DNA of 64,000 bases from Hippophae tibetana. Its lineage: Eukaryota > Streptophyta > Magnoliopsida > Rosales > Elaeagnaceae. Every line of letters begins with the position of its first letter. Positions within the stretch are counted from its first letter, which is position 1. The notes beneath the pieces were generated by a model that saw nothing but the letters and a program-made list of their open reading frames with translations, was not told the origin of the DNA and made no database searches. The stretch covers positions 7,432,001 through 7,496,000 of the forward strand of contig CM072806.1 in NCBI GenBank assembly GCA_037013495.1, given 5' to 3'. Shown here in pieces: positions 43,210 to 57,190 of the stretch. The position numbers and the translations under genes were made by a program.

Positions 43210-43217
43210 TTTAAATA
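43210..43217 (-). promoter_or_regulatory. Likely TATA box of the HLS1-like gene
   Basis: The minus strand reads TATTTAAA here, about 380 bases upstream of the ATG at 42827, followed by a leader containing GAA-type repeats (near 43072 on the minus strand TTC). It lies just downstream of the GA repeat at 43232-43251. Position and context fit a core promoter; the start of transcription is not known. Confidence 0.5.
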
Positions 43218-43231
43218 CCTGATTTTTTGGG

Positions 43232-43251
43232 CTCTCTCTCTCTCTCTCTCT
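43232..43251 (-). promoter_or_regulatory. GA dinucleotide repeat upstream of the TATA box
   Basis: About ten CT units on the plus strand, GA on the coding strand, lie some 15 bases upstream of the TATA-like site. GA repeats in plant promoters are known binding sites for BPC/GAGA-binding proteins; binding here is inferred. Confidence 0.55.
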
Positions 43252-43259
43252 AGAATCTT

Positions 43260-46200
43260 TTTTTTCCCCTTCCTCTAGACTGTTTTTCATTTTATATTTT
43301 TATCTTTTCCTCTCATATGTCTGTCTATATCTGCATTTGTCTCTTGTGTTCTCTGGACTGTAGTACAAGTAGTAAAAACCGATAATGATTAAAATTAAAA
43401 AAAATGGAAATCAAATAAAAGGGGTTGGTTATATTTACACCTTATTTTTTATAATTAGTAATTTCATTCTTTAATAATAATACTGAGCATAAAATATATA
43501 ATTTTTTAATATTAAAGAAACGTTTTAAAAATATATAATTTTATATATAATACAAACGCTTTTTACCTTTAAATTCTTACAAAATTTATATTACAAATGA
43601 TAACATTATTATTTAATAAAATTAATAAAAATATATTTATTATAAATTATGATAAATTATAATTAATTTTTTTTATTAATTATGATTGTGATATATAAAA
43701 ATATTCATAAAAATAAAATAATTATATTATTATCCCATAAAATATTTATTTTATTATTATTATTATTAATTATTACTTAATAAATTTTTTATTAATAAAA
43801 TACTTTTATAATAATAATAATTTACATTATTAATCTAAAAATATTAAAGTGAAAATTAAAACGATTAAATGTGTTAATGAGAATAGAAAATGGCGGCTAT
43901 AGCTGCGCAGTTTTATGGGGTGTAGTTGCCGTTCTCTTTTGAGTTATAATCATTTTATTTTTACAGAAGGAGGTGTTAAATCATGAGCCCATTTATAATC
44001 ATTAGCTTTCTCTCATTAATATCTGTCCCCCACCATTATCTTCCTTATGGATCATCCACCATTGATGATCATGATATGCATGTAGAATTCATGATCATAC
44101 CATTCATCATTCCAACTCTCAAATTCAAAGTCTTAATTAGTATTGATTAATATGTACTATAATAAAGATTTATTATTTTAAATATAATTTTTATATAATT
44201 ATGTTCATTAATAACGTTTCATTTTATTTTCGAGTTAAAATTATGATTGATATTTGAAACTGAGTTCACATATTTTAAGAATATTTGAGTATATCTTCCG
44301 TTTGAGGTATTATAGTTCTACCTAATTAATATACACAAAAGACCAACTTCAAAAAAAAAGTTATGTATTTCTTTAGTTATTCTTAACTTTCGAACTTGAT
44401 TTTGACTATTCAAGACATTAATAAAAAACGAGTTGTTACCATTTGAATTATTAATCCAAATGATACTAACTTTTATAAATCTATGATTGAAAAGGTTCAG
44501 ATTACATATTCGAAGTTTAAAAATGTGAAAGAATTTTGATAAACTAGGTGGGAATACATTTTTTTCGCTCTTTCTAACTTTCAAACGAGAGAACTACGCA
44601 GATATCTTTAAATGTACGAATTTAGGTTTAAACAAGTGATATATCATATTTAATATAATTAAATTGATATAATTTAATCTATAAATTATGATAATATAAT
44701 TATCCTTTATTTTAATAAATATTTTTTATTAAAAAAAATTTACACCAAAAATTGTGTTTATTTTTAATTTTTTATCCATATATATTAAAAAATGCTAATT
44801 TTAACACTATTTAAATAATTATTAAAAAATTAAAAAATAATTTTATTTTTCTAAATAAATATTGCATGTAGCATAATATAAATAAAATATCTACACATTA
44901 TGTGTATTTAGCCTTTCATGTTATAAGTATCAGTAGATTATATATGTTAATTACCGGACAAGATTTTTTTCATTTATAAGATGAAAGTTAAACGTTATTA
45001 GTTGTATTTATTTATGGTGGGCATGTTATATACATGACTATCCCTACGTTTTACACATGCACTTGTTCTTTTATTAACCATTAAAGAATTTACTTTGCTA
45101 ACGGATGTTTGGTGGGAGTGGCGACGTGGCTAATATGAAACCGTTTGTTTGAGGGAACAGCTCCCACTTATTTCGGCCGTTGATGGATATGAGAAAGTCT
45201 AGTTTGATTGAGAGATCAAATTTTATTAATATTATAGTAATATTTTTATTTTTAAATTTTTTAAAATATCAAATCATGTAGTAAAATATTTAATTTATTT
45301 AATATTAATTCTTTATGAAAAATTATACATTGCTCCTATGTAATTTATGATATGATATTTCGTGCTAATAAATCGAAAGACAAGTATAATAATTTTTTTA
45401 AAAGAATAAAAAATAGTTTTTGAGTTGTTTCTAGATTAATGTATAATTTCTCTCTATATCTTATTATCTTATATATTTTATAACATATTATTTTTTACTT
45501 TTCATAATTTTATTTCTAATAATTTTTATTTAAAATAATTTAATATTATCTAATATTATTAATTTTTGTATAAATTTTTGGACTTTACTTTACTAAATTA
45601 TTATTATTAATTTAATTTTTAATAATAAATAAATAATTATCTAAAAATTATAAATATTACTATCATGAAAACAAAATTTTATCCTAGATGAATTTTAAAA
45701 ATGTATTATATGACCAAAACAATAATTAAATTGATTTTATAGTTATTATTAATCAAAATTAATTATTAAATAATTAAAAGTTTTAAATATTAAATAGTTG
45801 AATTATCCAACATGAAATTTTTTTAAGACAAAAAGTAAATATATTTTATCATCGAAAAAATATATCTTTTGACTTTAGTAATACTTTGAGATGCATTCAA
45901 CGATCCATAGTTTCTTTTTGTTTTTTTAAGATTCCATTTCACAATTTTAAACACATATTAAGGTGTTCTTATTATTGATTATGTTTGTGAAATTATTTAG
46001 ATCTATATTTTAATAAATCTTAAAAATTAAAATAATGCATCTTTAAGAAAACACTATGTTTTATAAATATAATATAATTTTGGTGTATTATTTTAATTAT
46101 AATTGTACCTTAAAAAAATGTATAGTATCATATATCAAAATTATTTGATATAAAGTATTTTCTTTAAAAATATTAGTAAATTCATATTTATAATTAAAAA

Positions 46201-47296
46201 ATATTTATACATACATCTAATATGATGTTTTTTAGATTATATTACTTGTGTTATTTAATTTTTAGATTAAAAATGTATCAATTAAAAATAAATTACATCA
46301 TATTAATATTTTTTATATTAAATTATTTTTTACCATATGATTATAGCACAATAAAAATGTAAACATTTAATAATAGGAAAATGAAAATTAATATGTAACT
46401 TTTATAAAATATTTGTTTTATATTTATTGATTGTCAATATTTTGTTTAATATATATTTTTTAATTTTTTAAGCTAATTTTAAAAATATATTTAATTAATA
46501 GTATGTTGGAAATTTATCCTATTGATTTTTCTTAAATAATTATACATTACACTGTTGATAAAAAAATTATATTTTAAATTAGACAATAATTACTTTAAAG
46601 ATTATTATTGTAATCACTTAAAAAAATATTTTTTCAATTTAAAATTGTAAAATAATGTAATTTATCATTTTTTTAAACAAAAAGAGAAACACGTCCCGAC
46701 TTTGCTGCTGATATAATAATATAGATATAATTTGGTTAGGGTACTTTAGTCCTAAGATCAAAGTATAATTTTTATATTAAAAATAATATTTTGTGAAAAA
46801 ATTGATATTAAGTTAAAGGATTAAATTTTAATTATATTTTAATCGCTTAATAGAAAAAATAAAATAAAATAATATTATTTATTTTTGATTGATTTTTTTA
46901 AATATAAAAATTTATAAGGATACTTTGTTATTTAAATGGAAGAACTAAGAATTAAGTACGATGGAAGAAAAGATGTACCCTTCGTTGAATTACCAAAATT
47001 TTCTTCACCTTCAACCCTTTGTTCTTAATGTTGAAAATTGACTGGAAGCTAGTTATATCGCTTGTTGTTTACATGATGAAAAGCACATTGGCCTCTAATA
47101 AATTAAGGTAAACGCTTAAAGTCAACTTTAATTTATTTGGTAATATGTTTCCTTAAAAAAAAATGCTAGTTTTTATTTATTTTAATTATTGATTTTAATT
47201 CTTCTGACTTTTTAACTATTTATTTTATTTTATTATTAATTAAATTATATTGCCACTCTTTTCATACAAAGTAATTATTAATAAATTATTATTGTA
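43260..47296. other. AT-rich gene-free region
   Basis: No supportable gene. The first part lies upstream of the HLS1-like gene and may hold distal promoter sequence. Less AT-rich islands at about 43880-44110 (with nested ATGATCATGAT-type palindromes) and 45040-45200 (with a GACGTGGC G-box-like core near 45122) have no recognised product. Confidence 0.45.
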
Positions 47297-47301
47297 ATAT
47301 T

Positions 47302-47606
47302 TGTTAAATTTGGACTTAACTTAATATCAAAATCTAGGTTATGAGAGGAAGAATTGTCTTCATTTATATACGTGTTTGATATTTTATACCCAATCGATAT
47401 GAGATATTTTAACACTATCCTTCACATCGGTAGTTCATCGATGGACGGTGGTGGACTTACAGTTGTGTGACACGGGATAAACTTGACTATTTTGATACCA
47501 TGTTAAATTTAGACCTAACTACGTCTCAAAACCCGAGATAAATGATTGCCCTCATTTATATATGTGTTCGATATTTTATGACCAATCGATTTGTGATATT
47601 TTAACA
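47302..47606 (-). mobile_element. TRIM (terminal-repeat retrotransposon in miniature), complete
   Basis: Direct repeats 47302-47414 (113 bp) and 47501-47606 (106 bp) both begin TGTTAAATTT and end ATATTTTAACA. Only 86 bp lie between them. On the minus strand TGGTATCA directly follows the right repeat (primer-binding site, initiator tRNA-Met type), and a purine-rich GAAGGATAG precedes the left repeat. The flanks are a perfect 5-bp duplication ATATT (47297-47301 and 47607-47611). At 305 bp with no coding capacity, it must have been mobilised by an autonomous LTR element. The LTRs differ at many positions, so it is old. Confidence 0.93.
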
Positions 47607-47611
47607 ATATT

Positions 47612-50600
47612 TTTTTAAATAAATAAAATATTTATATATTTTAATTGAAACTAAATTCTTAAACTTTATACCAATATAAATAAATTATAATTATAATAAT
47701 ATTAATTTGAATCATACGAATATTGCTTCCCATAATAATTTACTGCCATGTAAGATAGATTTATTCTACCCATCTATAACTAATTTTACACAAATTAATT
47801 TTTGAGTATTAATACATACATAATCTATTAATTATTCATTAAATATAAATTTAAAAACGTATGATAATAAATTAAGAATTATAAGTCTTATAATTTTTAT
47901 TAAAAATGTATAAAAATTGTATTATTTTAAAAACATATACATTGATTTTAAATTAATCATTAATAATTTTGTTTTTATTGAAAATAGTCATTTGCATGGT
48001 CAGCTCAGTTCCTAAATTTTCTCAGCGATCCATTTCCCATTTTTCACAGCTCCAGTCTCCATTTTCTCAGCTGCAGTTTCCATTCAATCCTATTCCGTGT
48101 TTCAAATTTTATTTCTGAAAATATGATTTTTTTATATGATATAATTATTCAATTAATTTTAATTTTAATTTTAAAAATATATTTTTTTATATAATTAATA
48201 AAATATTATTTTTTATATTATACAAGGACCATATAGTCATATACACATCATGAATTAAAAATAATTTTTTATTTATAAATAAATAATTTATTTTTATATA
48301 ATTTTATTATAATACACTATATAATGGAAAAAGGATTTACAAATTTGTTTGTGCGATGAATAATGATGCAAAAATTTAGTGAAATATTTTTTATCACATT
48401 AAATTTGGTGCAAGATTTAGTACAAGATTGGAGTAATTTTATATCAAAATTTACATAAAATTTGAAGTTATAAAATTAGGTTAGAGATGATCTAAGCTAA
48501 AAGCTAGATAAAACAATAAAATAATTATATAATTACTTACTTTTATTTTTAAATAATTATTTACTCAGTCACTCATATTAATCTACACACTATTGGCAAC
48601 AAATACATTGAAAATGTTACCAATTGCTAAAAACAACCAATTATATTTTACCTATTTCAACTTGTGCATGCGGATAAAAAACATATCCATATATATATTA
48701 ATCACTGTTGCTACTTATTAGGCTTGAGACTCGCAAAGAACGTTGTTTTTCTCAGGTTAATACATTTCATGAAATAAATTTGGTCAAGAAATTGGCGTAA
48801 TAACAATATATAATTTTTTATTATTATAATAAATATATAAAAAATATTTTTTTATTGTTTATTATTATTGTAATAAATATATATATATAATATTTGTTAT
48901 TTGTTATTATAAAAAAAATAATAAATATCATCATCCAAATTAAATATCTGGAGATTCTTGCGAAATGTAATGAACATGTACAAGACAAATTAAATAGCTA
49001 ATAATTTTTTTTTCTTTTTTCCATTTCGTAAATTAATTATAAGAAAACAGTGCATGTGAGAGATGATTGTCATTGGCAATGACTGATCTAGGAGGGGCAT
49101 TGATGCCAAAAATTTGAAGTATAAATTTTATAAAATTGTTTAGAAATTACAAGAATAAAATGGATTCATATTTCTTCAAAATATTTAATTTTCAGTTTTT
49201 TTTTACTCAAAAAATAATATAAACATAATAATGTGAATAAATTTATATTTATTGAGATACACATACTATTTTTTAATGAAAATAAATAATATTAATTTTT
49301 ATTATTTATATAATGTTGAATTTAAATTTATTATTGATAATTAAAATATATATTTTTAAATAATTGTATAGTGTAAAAAAAGTCTGAATTTTTTCCTCAA
49401 CCAGACAGTTTACCATTGTTTTCATATATGTAGCAAAAAGAAGTCCAAATTTGAACCTTGTACTTTTTATATTTTTAAATAAGTGATGTGTCATTGAGGT
49501 ACTAAATTCGTTAACGTTATTTACGTCTGATCCTCTAAGAACTTCATATCGTTTAAATTCACAAAACAGGAAATTTTTTTTGATCATATACGTCTTCTTT
49601 CTTTGATGATTTATGATACTTCTTGGCAACAAACAAGAATTAAAATATCACTATTTACAATTATATCGATAATTAAATTTTATAAAATATGAGCATATTA
49701 TTGATTGATATTGACAAAAAGTTTATGTAAAAGTAAAAAAATATATATCAAAAATTTATTTAAAAACATTAAAAATTAGATAATATTGTATTTAATAAAG
49801 TAGACTCTTTAATAAATTAATAGCTGTATTATAAACAAAAAAAACTAACTTGAGTAAACATAATGTGGTCCAATATTAAGAAATTATAACATCTTTTATA
49901 TCCAAAATGATTTTTTTAGCCGTTCAAACTATATACTATCTTGATTCAATTAATTTGATGGCTTGACATGTAATTAAAGGATATTTGAATCTAATGATTA
50001 ATCTCTTCCTAATACTTTTTTATTAATAGAAAAATGTGATTTTGTTAAATAATTTATAAATTACTGTGGATGTATTTCAAAGATTATATAAGCATTATCC
50101 AAACCAAATGTAAGAGTCTTACTCCTAAATGTACCTTACAATTTAATTTTAAATTAAAATTATTTCAATAATTAATTTATAATCAAATCTAATTTAATAA
50201 TTATTAAAATATCTTTCTTGTATCAAAATATTTAAATGATTACAAAATATTTTAATTAAATATTATTTAATTAATTAGATTAGATTAATTTAAGTATCTC
50301 AAATTAACGTTTTATAATTACATATTTATTTGACGTTTATGATCATTATAAAAATGTCGTAGTAAATAAATATGTTTTTGATCATATAAAATAATTATTT
50401 TCAAATTAATTAATTATTTTTCACGAAAGCAATATCGTTTAATTGTTCTTTTAGAGCTATCAATTCAAGAAAAAATAAAAAAAACTAATACATTAATTAA
50501 GCCCTTAACTACTTATCAATATTTACTAATCTTAAAGTTACTAAACTCTAAACCTGAGATTGAAAACTCTCAAATATTATAGCTGTTATTTACCCAATAT

Positions 50601-53481
50601 AATATATATAAGTAATCCAGTCTAAGTGTAACTTAATTCTCTATTACATCTTTTTCTAAAGTACACACAATATATATGAATAATTATTTATAATCATATT
50701 ATAGATTGTGCATCATCATTAATCAAGAGATCTCTAAACAATGAAAATGCTACCTAACATTTAGGTACATAGATAGTGAATTTAACTTCTTATGAGATAA
50801 CCTTTCCACCCACCGTAAACATTGATATAGTAAGATATATGATATCTTAGCCCAACACTCGTGGCATTACCGACTAAATCAAATATCAAGGTATTATGCA
50901 TAGGAATAAGTTAAACCACTTAAGATTAAAATCATATTACACATAATCATTAAGTGATATTGAGGAACAACCATGAATAAATAGATATTGATAATGTTTC
51001 TAATATGACTAATCCAATCATATATAATAAACTATTATATATCTACATCAGTCACTCCAGATATGGATCACTCCATTACAAATGTATATTTAATGTATTA
51101 CTCACCTAATTAAAGATCCTATTATATAAATTTTAATTAATTGTCATATAAAAAATAATTATTTTACTTCAAATCAATTTTCTATATATACGTTAATATA
51201 TTGACTTTTTAAGTAAATATGGATAATCATGATTTTTTTTATTTGAAAAATAAAATAACATATATAAATAAATAAAATGTTAATTCTTATTAATTTAATT
51301 TTAATATAAATTCATTTTAATTTAAGATTCTATCTTAATACTAAATTTATAAATAAATAAATAATTTAAACTATTATTTTTAAAATAACTAAAAAATTTG
51401 TACTCTCACACGCCTTATAAATAACAACAATGTTACGAGCTTAGCATAGCTTTTGTTAGTAATGTTGTAAACTTATAAATTGTTATAATATAGCCTTCAC
51501 ATGTAAATGACAATGTCAAGAAAAATCGAAGGCAATTAGTGGTGAGACATCAAATCAAATGACACGCCAAAACCTAAAAGAAAAAATGAACTCTTTAAAA
51601 TATAGAAGAAAAACTAATAGTGATACATTAAAAGTAAATAAGCTATTGATTAACGATATAAATAAGGTATGAGATTTAAATCACACTTATAAATATATGT
51701 TTAGTATAATTATTAATATAAAACAAAAAAATAATAATAAAATAAACTAAAACGTGGTGATTTTACAAATAAAACAGTGAAAAAGATTTAAAGTAAACAT
51801 ACTCTAAAAAAATTGAGTAATAATATGATTATAACAAATTTTATGACAGTTTATCACAAATAAAATGTATAAATTATCTATTATATTTTAATGTTATTAT
51901 TATTATAGTATAAAATGTCATTAAGAAAAATAAAAAATTTAATTAAGACAACAATGTCACCTAAAAAAAATAAGAAGGTTTTGGAATGATTTCTAAAGAA
52001 TCCAAAATAGTAAATCAACAAGGTTAATAGGTTATTCCACGAGAAAATTCTATTATGTATTTTGACAAATGTCGTACGTGACTATTATTGTATTCCAATC
52101 ACTATTACTTAGCTTAAAAATTGCATTAATGAGGTAACGAGGTACGCATTAATCTTTCTTGCTTTGCTAATTGTACATATGTTAATAGATAATTTGTATT
52201 AAATTTGAATCAAATCGAACTGATATATAAAATAAATTAATTAAATTGAATTATTTTAAGTTTTTTTAATATTATTAATCTAAATCGTTGATTTATTTTT
52301 AATATTATTTAATTTTTAAAATGTAAAAAAAAATTTGAATAAAATCGTACTCGATTTGTGATCCGACTTAAATTTATATTAAAAATAATTGCTTGTATTA
52401 TTTGAAATTCGAATTGATATTTCTTACACCGATTGAAATATAACATATATGTAATAATAAAAAATATATTTATCTCTTTATTTCATATAAAGTTGTATTG
52501 GCAGGTACCACTGAATGATTGTGCTATAACTCACATCACTTAATTATAATGAATTTGACATATTGGCTCTTTGTCCAGCTACTTTTATATAATTCTTCAA
52601 CTAAGTTGATTCTAAAGAACGTATTAATAAATGTAACAAGCTCAAATTAGGACCAATTGACTAGTTTATGGGAGAAAAATAGTACCAATTGTCAAAAGAA
52701 AAGCGTATGATGAAAAACGATGAATATGATAAATAAAAAAATGTATGCAAACAATATGACGTTACTATCGACATTGACACCAAAATAGTGTTATGTACAT
52801 TGATGATAATGACAGCGATGAAGATAATAATAATTATGATGATAATGATCCTTTTGTTTGTGTATAATACATTCACACAAATGACAAAATATTTGGTGAG
52901 GACTTAACAGCATCTTTCTTATACGGTATAAAACATCTTCATTTTTATTATAATTTAATTTGTTATTATTATAAAAATAATTTATTTAATAATAATAACA
53001 TTAAAATATAACTAATAGTAGAAATAAAACAGATATTTTAAATAATTTAATTATGATAATAAAAACAATAATTATTGTACAATTAAACATTTAGTTATGA
53101 ACTTAAGAAATACTAAGATCCATAATACAACCCATTATTTCATAACATATCATATCTTGTATCCTTTAATTTTATATGAGATGAGATAATAATGATATGA
53201 TATTAGTTGGTATATTTTATTTGTTCTAAATAAGTTTAAACGAGACAAAAAAAAATATAAATAATAATAAAAAATGTGATACATAATTATTTATAATATG
53301 AAAATTTCATAAAAAAATGATAGAATATATGTTCAAAGTTAATTATATTAGGATTACAATCTAAATAAGATTTAAAGTGATAAGATCAAATAAGATGAGA
53401 TTGTACTTAAATATGATACAATAATATTATACTATAAGTCATTAAGAATACTAGATGAGACGAGAAATTATAAACACCCAT
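47612..53481. other. AT-rich gene-free region
   Basis: No supportable gene in about 5.9 kb. Slightly more complex blocks are at 47990-48110 (two imperfect CTCAGCT...CAG...TCCATT segments), 49385-49570 (looks like part of a dispersed repeat), and 50440-51120 (mixed composition, unrecognised). A 72-codon minus frame at 52661-52876 is low-complexity. A GA repeat at 53524-53542 lies inside the copia LTR that follows. Confidence 0.45.
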
Positions 53482-53682
53482 TGTTGAGAAGAAAATCAAA
53501 ATCTCATTAAAAGTTATGAGATGAGAGAGAGAGAGAGAGAGATGAAGATGAAAGTAAGACTTGAAGATATTTTCCATTAGTATTGCGGTATAGGGTCTTA
53601 AGCTATTTATGCACAAAAACAGAAGGAGTAAACAATGCTAGTTGTAACAAAAATATCAATATTAGTTCAATAACTTGTAACA
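53482..53682 (-). repeat. Putative 3' LTR of the copia relic
   Basis: The segment is bounded by TGTTGAG and TGTAACA on the plus strand, so TG...CA ends on both strands. On the minus strand it has a CATAAATAG TATA-like site near 53610 and a CT repeat, and it is preceded by an A-rich purine stretch. No second LTR is present in the window to confirm the ends. Confidence 0.5.
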
Positions 53683-53723
53683 AACTTTTTGTGATCCAAA
53701 TCCTATACAACTAGTTTATGTTA

Positions 53724-55335
53724 CTTATAGTATTTTGTATGTTTAACATCCTTACTCAAGCTCATGTCTTTAGGGAGAACACTGAACTTGGTTCTTAATT
53801 CTTCAAAATGCATTATGCTGAGGGACCTTGTCATTATACATGTTAATTGCTCTTTAGATGGAGTGTAATCTACAACTAACTCATCACTAGGTGCCTTTTC
53901 TCTTACAAAGTGAAAATGCACTTTAACATGTTTAATTTTATAATGTAAGATAGGATGTTTAGCAAGCATACCAACTTTTATGTTATCACAAAATGGCACT
54001 GATGTAGTAGTGAGGGCAATTCTAAGTTCATCTAACACCTTTCTTATCCATAAAATTTCTGAAATAGTAAGAGCTAATGATCTCACTTCTCATTCAAAAG
54101 ATCTTAAAACAAAAGAATGCTTCCCAAATTTACAAGAAATTAAAGAAATGCCAAGAAAGATACATGATCCACCAATACTTATCCTATCATTTGTGCAACC
54201 AACCCAGTTAGCATCTGTGTAAATAGTTCAATTGAGATTCTTTGATTGCTGAAGATGCAACCAATAAGTGAGTGTTCCTTTGAGATATCTTAGAAGTCTC
54301 TTCAATACAGTTCAATGAACATTAGTAGGACAAGAGAGAAATTGATCGCTTATGTACAAAATAAACTATATCAAGTCTAATAAGTGTACAATATTGTAAT
54401 GCCCCAATAATGGATTGATACTGAGTTGAATTTGGAAGATGTTATCCATCAAATTTAGACAAAGATTTACTAGTAGCTAAAGGTATGGTAATTGCCTTGG
54501 ATTTTCTTAGTTATGCATTGTCTAATACTTGTCTGATATACTTTGTTTGGCTAAGATGGAAGCTATCCTCAGTTCTTTCTACTTCAATTCCCAAGAAATA
54601 GATTAAATCTCCTAAATCTTTAAGAGAAAACACATTATGTAACTTATGGATAAGTTCCTAAATGCACTTGGGATCATTTATAGTGATTACAATGTCATCT
54701 AGATAAGTGAATAGTATAATCATATGATGTCCATCATCTAACATCAGCATGGAAGGATTTGATTGAGAATTTTTAATGCCCCAATCTAACAAACAATTAC
54801 TTAATTTGGTCCATACAATACTTTCTTCAAACGACACACATAGTAAGGATACATAGAAATCACAAATCCCTCTGGTTGATACATGTAAACTTTTTCCTCT
54901 AACTCATCATTTAAAAATACATTATCAACATCAAGTTGTTTCATAACCCATACTCTTGCCAAAGCAAGAGTAAGCACAATTCTTATAGTAATAATTTAAC
55001 TATTGGCTTGATTGTTTCATTGTATTCTATCCCCTATGTCTCATGAAAACCTTTTACAATAACTCTACTATTATACATTTATAAGGTTTTGTATGGCTTA
55101 AGCTTCATTTCCTCTATCCATTCTGGGTGTTTAAGGGCTTCTTTAGGTGAAGATGGTATAGGTAGTATAAGATTTTCTTGTAGAGCCTTAGGTTGAAAAA
55201 TGCCAATTTTTGCTCATGTGAGCATAAAGTGTGTATTTGTTTTTGAGACAAGTTTATGAACATTGGATCCTATTGGTAGATCAATCGCAAGGTTAATATC
55301 TTGTGGATTAAAAATACTTGGCAATATTTTAGATT
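53724..55335 (-). pseudogene. Copia pol remnant (RT and RNase H)
   Basis: Minus-strand blocks in order: HPEWIEEMKLK near 55125, YNSRVIVKGFHET near 55065 (an internal deletion joins these), TYLDDIVITIND near 54690 with the catalytic Asp pair, GDLIYFLGIEVERTED near 54580, then RNase H with SLALTISEILWIRKVLDEL at 54086-54020 and VVDYTPSKEQL near 53860. Stops and frameshifts occur throughout except in the last 121 codons (54086-53721). Confidence 0.88.
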
Positions 55336-55340
55336 TTGTA

Positions 55341-55467
55341 GAATACAGGTTGAAAATGAATAAATTAAAAAAAAAGTTGGTTCACACCTTGAACCGACTT
55401 TAAACTTTAAGTTATTTAATTTAAAGTCGATTTTTAACCGACTTTAATACCCATTTTTGTAGTAGTG
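55341..55467 (+). mobile_element. CACTA transposon right end, 127 bp, truncated
   Basis: This segment matches the right-hand end of the CACTA element at 59217-60016 (GAATACA(A/G)GTTGAAAATGA through TTTTTGTAGTAGTG) with a few differences and a 35-bp internal gap. Its left end is missing. It sits within the copia relic, between integrase-like and RT-linker sequence. Confidence 0.85.
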
Positions 55468-55535
55468 ATGATTAATAGGAGACTGCAATAACACATCTAG
55501 TGTGATAATCTACAAAGAGAATGAAATATCTTTTA

Positions 55536-57190
55536 TCTTTTATCGCAAATATTCTTAATATTTTTAAAATATTATAAATATTTTTAACATTAACATTGTT
55601 ATATTCTATCTAATATTAAGAAATTATTACAAATACCAATTAGTTTTTATTTTTTATCACATATATCTCTCACATTAATATCGTTATATTAGACGTAATA
55701 CTAATGGTCAAATTGTAATTAAATCTCTAATGTTGAAAAAATTGGTAATAAGATGCCTTAATATTTCTCCAATACTCTATGAAATCCTCTCCTCAAATCC
55801 AAAACACATATTCTCTATCAAAGTAAAACCCATTAGTTCATGAGTTATCTTATTAACTATTGAAACCTTAAATTTTTTAAGCCATAAAAACCATCTTAAC
55901 GTTAAGAATGAATTCATGTTAGCTAACAATTATAAAATTACTTACAATTCGTGTTTTTAATAGTAATGTTATCTCTAATTTATGTTATTGATTAAATGAT
56001 AAATTTTGATAAAAATTATAATTTTTTATTTGAGTTTTTTTGTTTTGGGTTGATATAATTTAATATGTAATTTTTTTTACTAATTTATATTAAACTCTTA
56101 ATCTAAATCATTTAAGATAATTAATTTTATTTAATGTATTAATATTAATCTGTTATTGAAATCCTTAAAAGAAATTGTTTATTTTGTTTTTAGTTTTGTA
56201 TGTCCAATCCAAGGATTTTTTTTGTCAAGCTTTGTTTGCAATTTAATGCAATAATATTTTTTAATAAAAGAGAATATACAATAATATTTGATGATAAGAT
56301 AATTTAAATTATAAAATTTTATGGTAAAGAATTGAATTAAACTAACAAATCTAACTTAAAAAAGTTAATATAGATCATATTTTTTGTAAAATTTGTTTCA
56401 CAAATATCATTTTTTAATTGGAAATTAAAAGTTGAGAAGAGTGTATAATTTTTTTTAAAATTAAGCGTAAATACTAAAATTATTAATAAATTAAGTGTAT
56501 CAATAACTATATATAAAACATTAAGATTTTTATAATCAAGTTATAAATATTGAAAAGAAATGTGATAAAAAATAAAAATATTTATTATAATTTTTTTATA
56601 AAATAAATTAATAATAAATTAAAGATATTATTGATAAAGATATCTATCGTATAAGAAAATTATAATTTTGTAGTGGCAGGCAAGTACACAAATTGATGTC
56701 CTTGAATCTGAATCCATCAATCCAAGACCTGGTGGGAAGGTGATTTGAAGAGAATGATGAACCACAAGTCAATAGCTTTTTTTTTTCCTCGGACAAATTA
56801 AACTAGACCCGTTTGGAAAATATGAAAAGAGTTTATGACCCACCTCTAGTTTTGATGAAAAATGTTTTATTATATCGCAAACTTATCCAGACATCAAATA
56901 GTACTGTGTCGAGTTTTGACATTATTACAAATCTAAGAAGCTAATCAAAATATTCACAAATTTTGAAATTGTTATAAATTTGTTTATTAAATTGTTCCGA
57001 AACAAATTTTAAGCAAAAAACACATATTTCATTTAAACCATCAATCTTCTTTAACTAAAACAAAGAGCAGAAGGTGCCGTTAGAGAGAGCAAAACAAAGA
57101 GCAGACACAACAGAGTTATTAGAGTAGAAACAGAGAAGAAGTGTAGAAGTAGTCGAATAGAGTATAAGAGTTTTGCCGCTGTTGTCTCGG
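55536..57190. other. AT-rich gene-free region
   Basis: No gene recognised in about 1.65 kb. The last 150 bases before the hAT end are less AT-rich (GAGAGCAAAACAAAGAGCAG-like) with no named signature. Confidence 0.45.

Larger units (their letters stand above)
53482..55535 (-). mobile_element. Truncated Ty1/copia element with a CACTA insertion
   Basis: On the minus strand, integrase-like sequence (RYFILFV, about 55530) is followed by a CACTA end (55467-55341), then the linker before the RT (EALKHPEWIEEM near 55130), RT and RNase H similarity down to 53724, and a putative 3' LTR at 53682-53482. The 5' LTR, gag and protease are absent. Numerous stops make it a relic. Confidence 0.82.

Noticed and set aside
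44318-44584. 88-codon minus-strand frame
   Set aside because: No recognised motif, no splice partners, AT-rich background.
49306-49632. 108-codon minus-strand frame
   Set aside because: The segment looks like part of a dispersed non-coding repeat; the translation has no known domain and ends in low-complexity residues.
52661-52876. Ile-rich minus-strand frame resembling a membrane peptide
   Set aside because: It arises from an ATT/ATA-type repeat (GATGATAATGATAATGA on the plus strand) and has no support.
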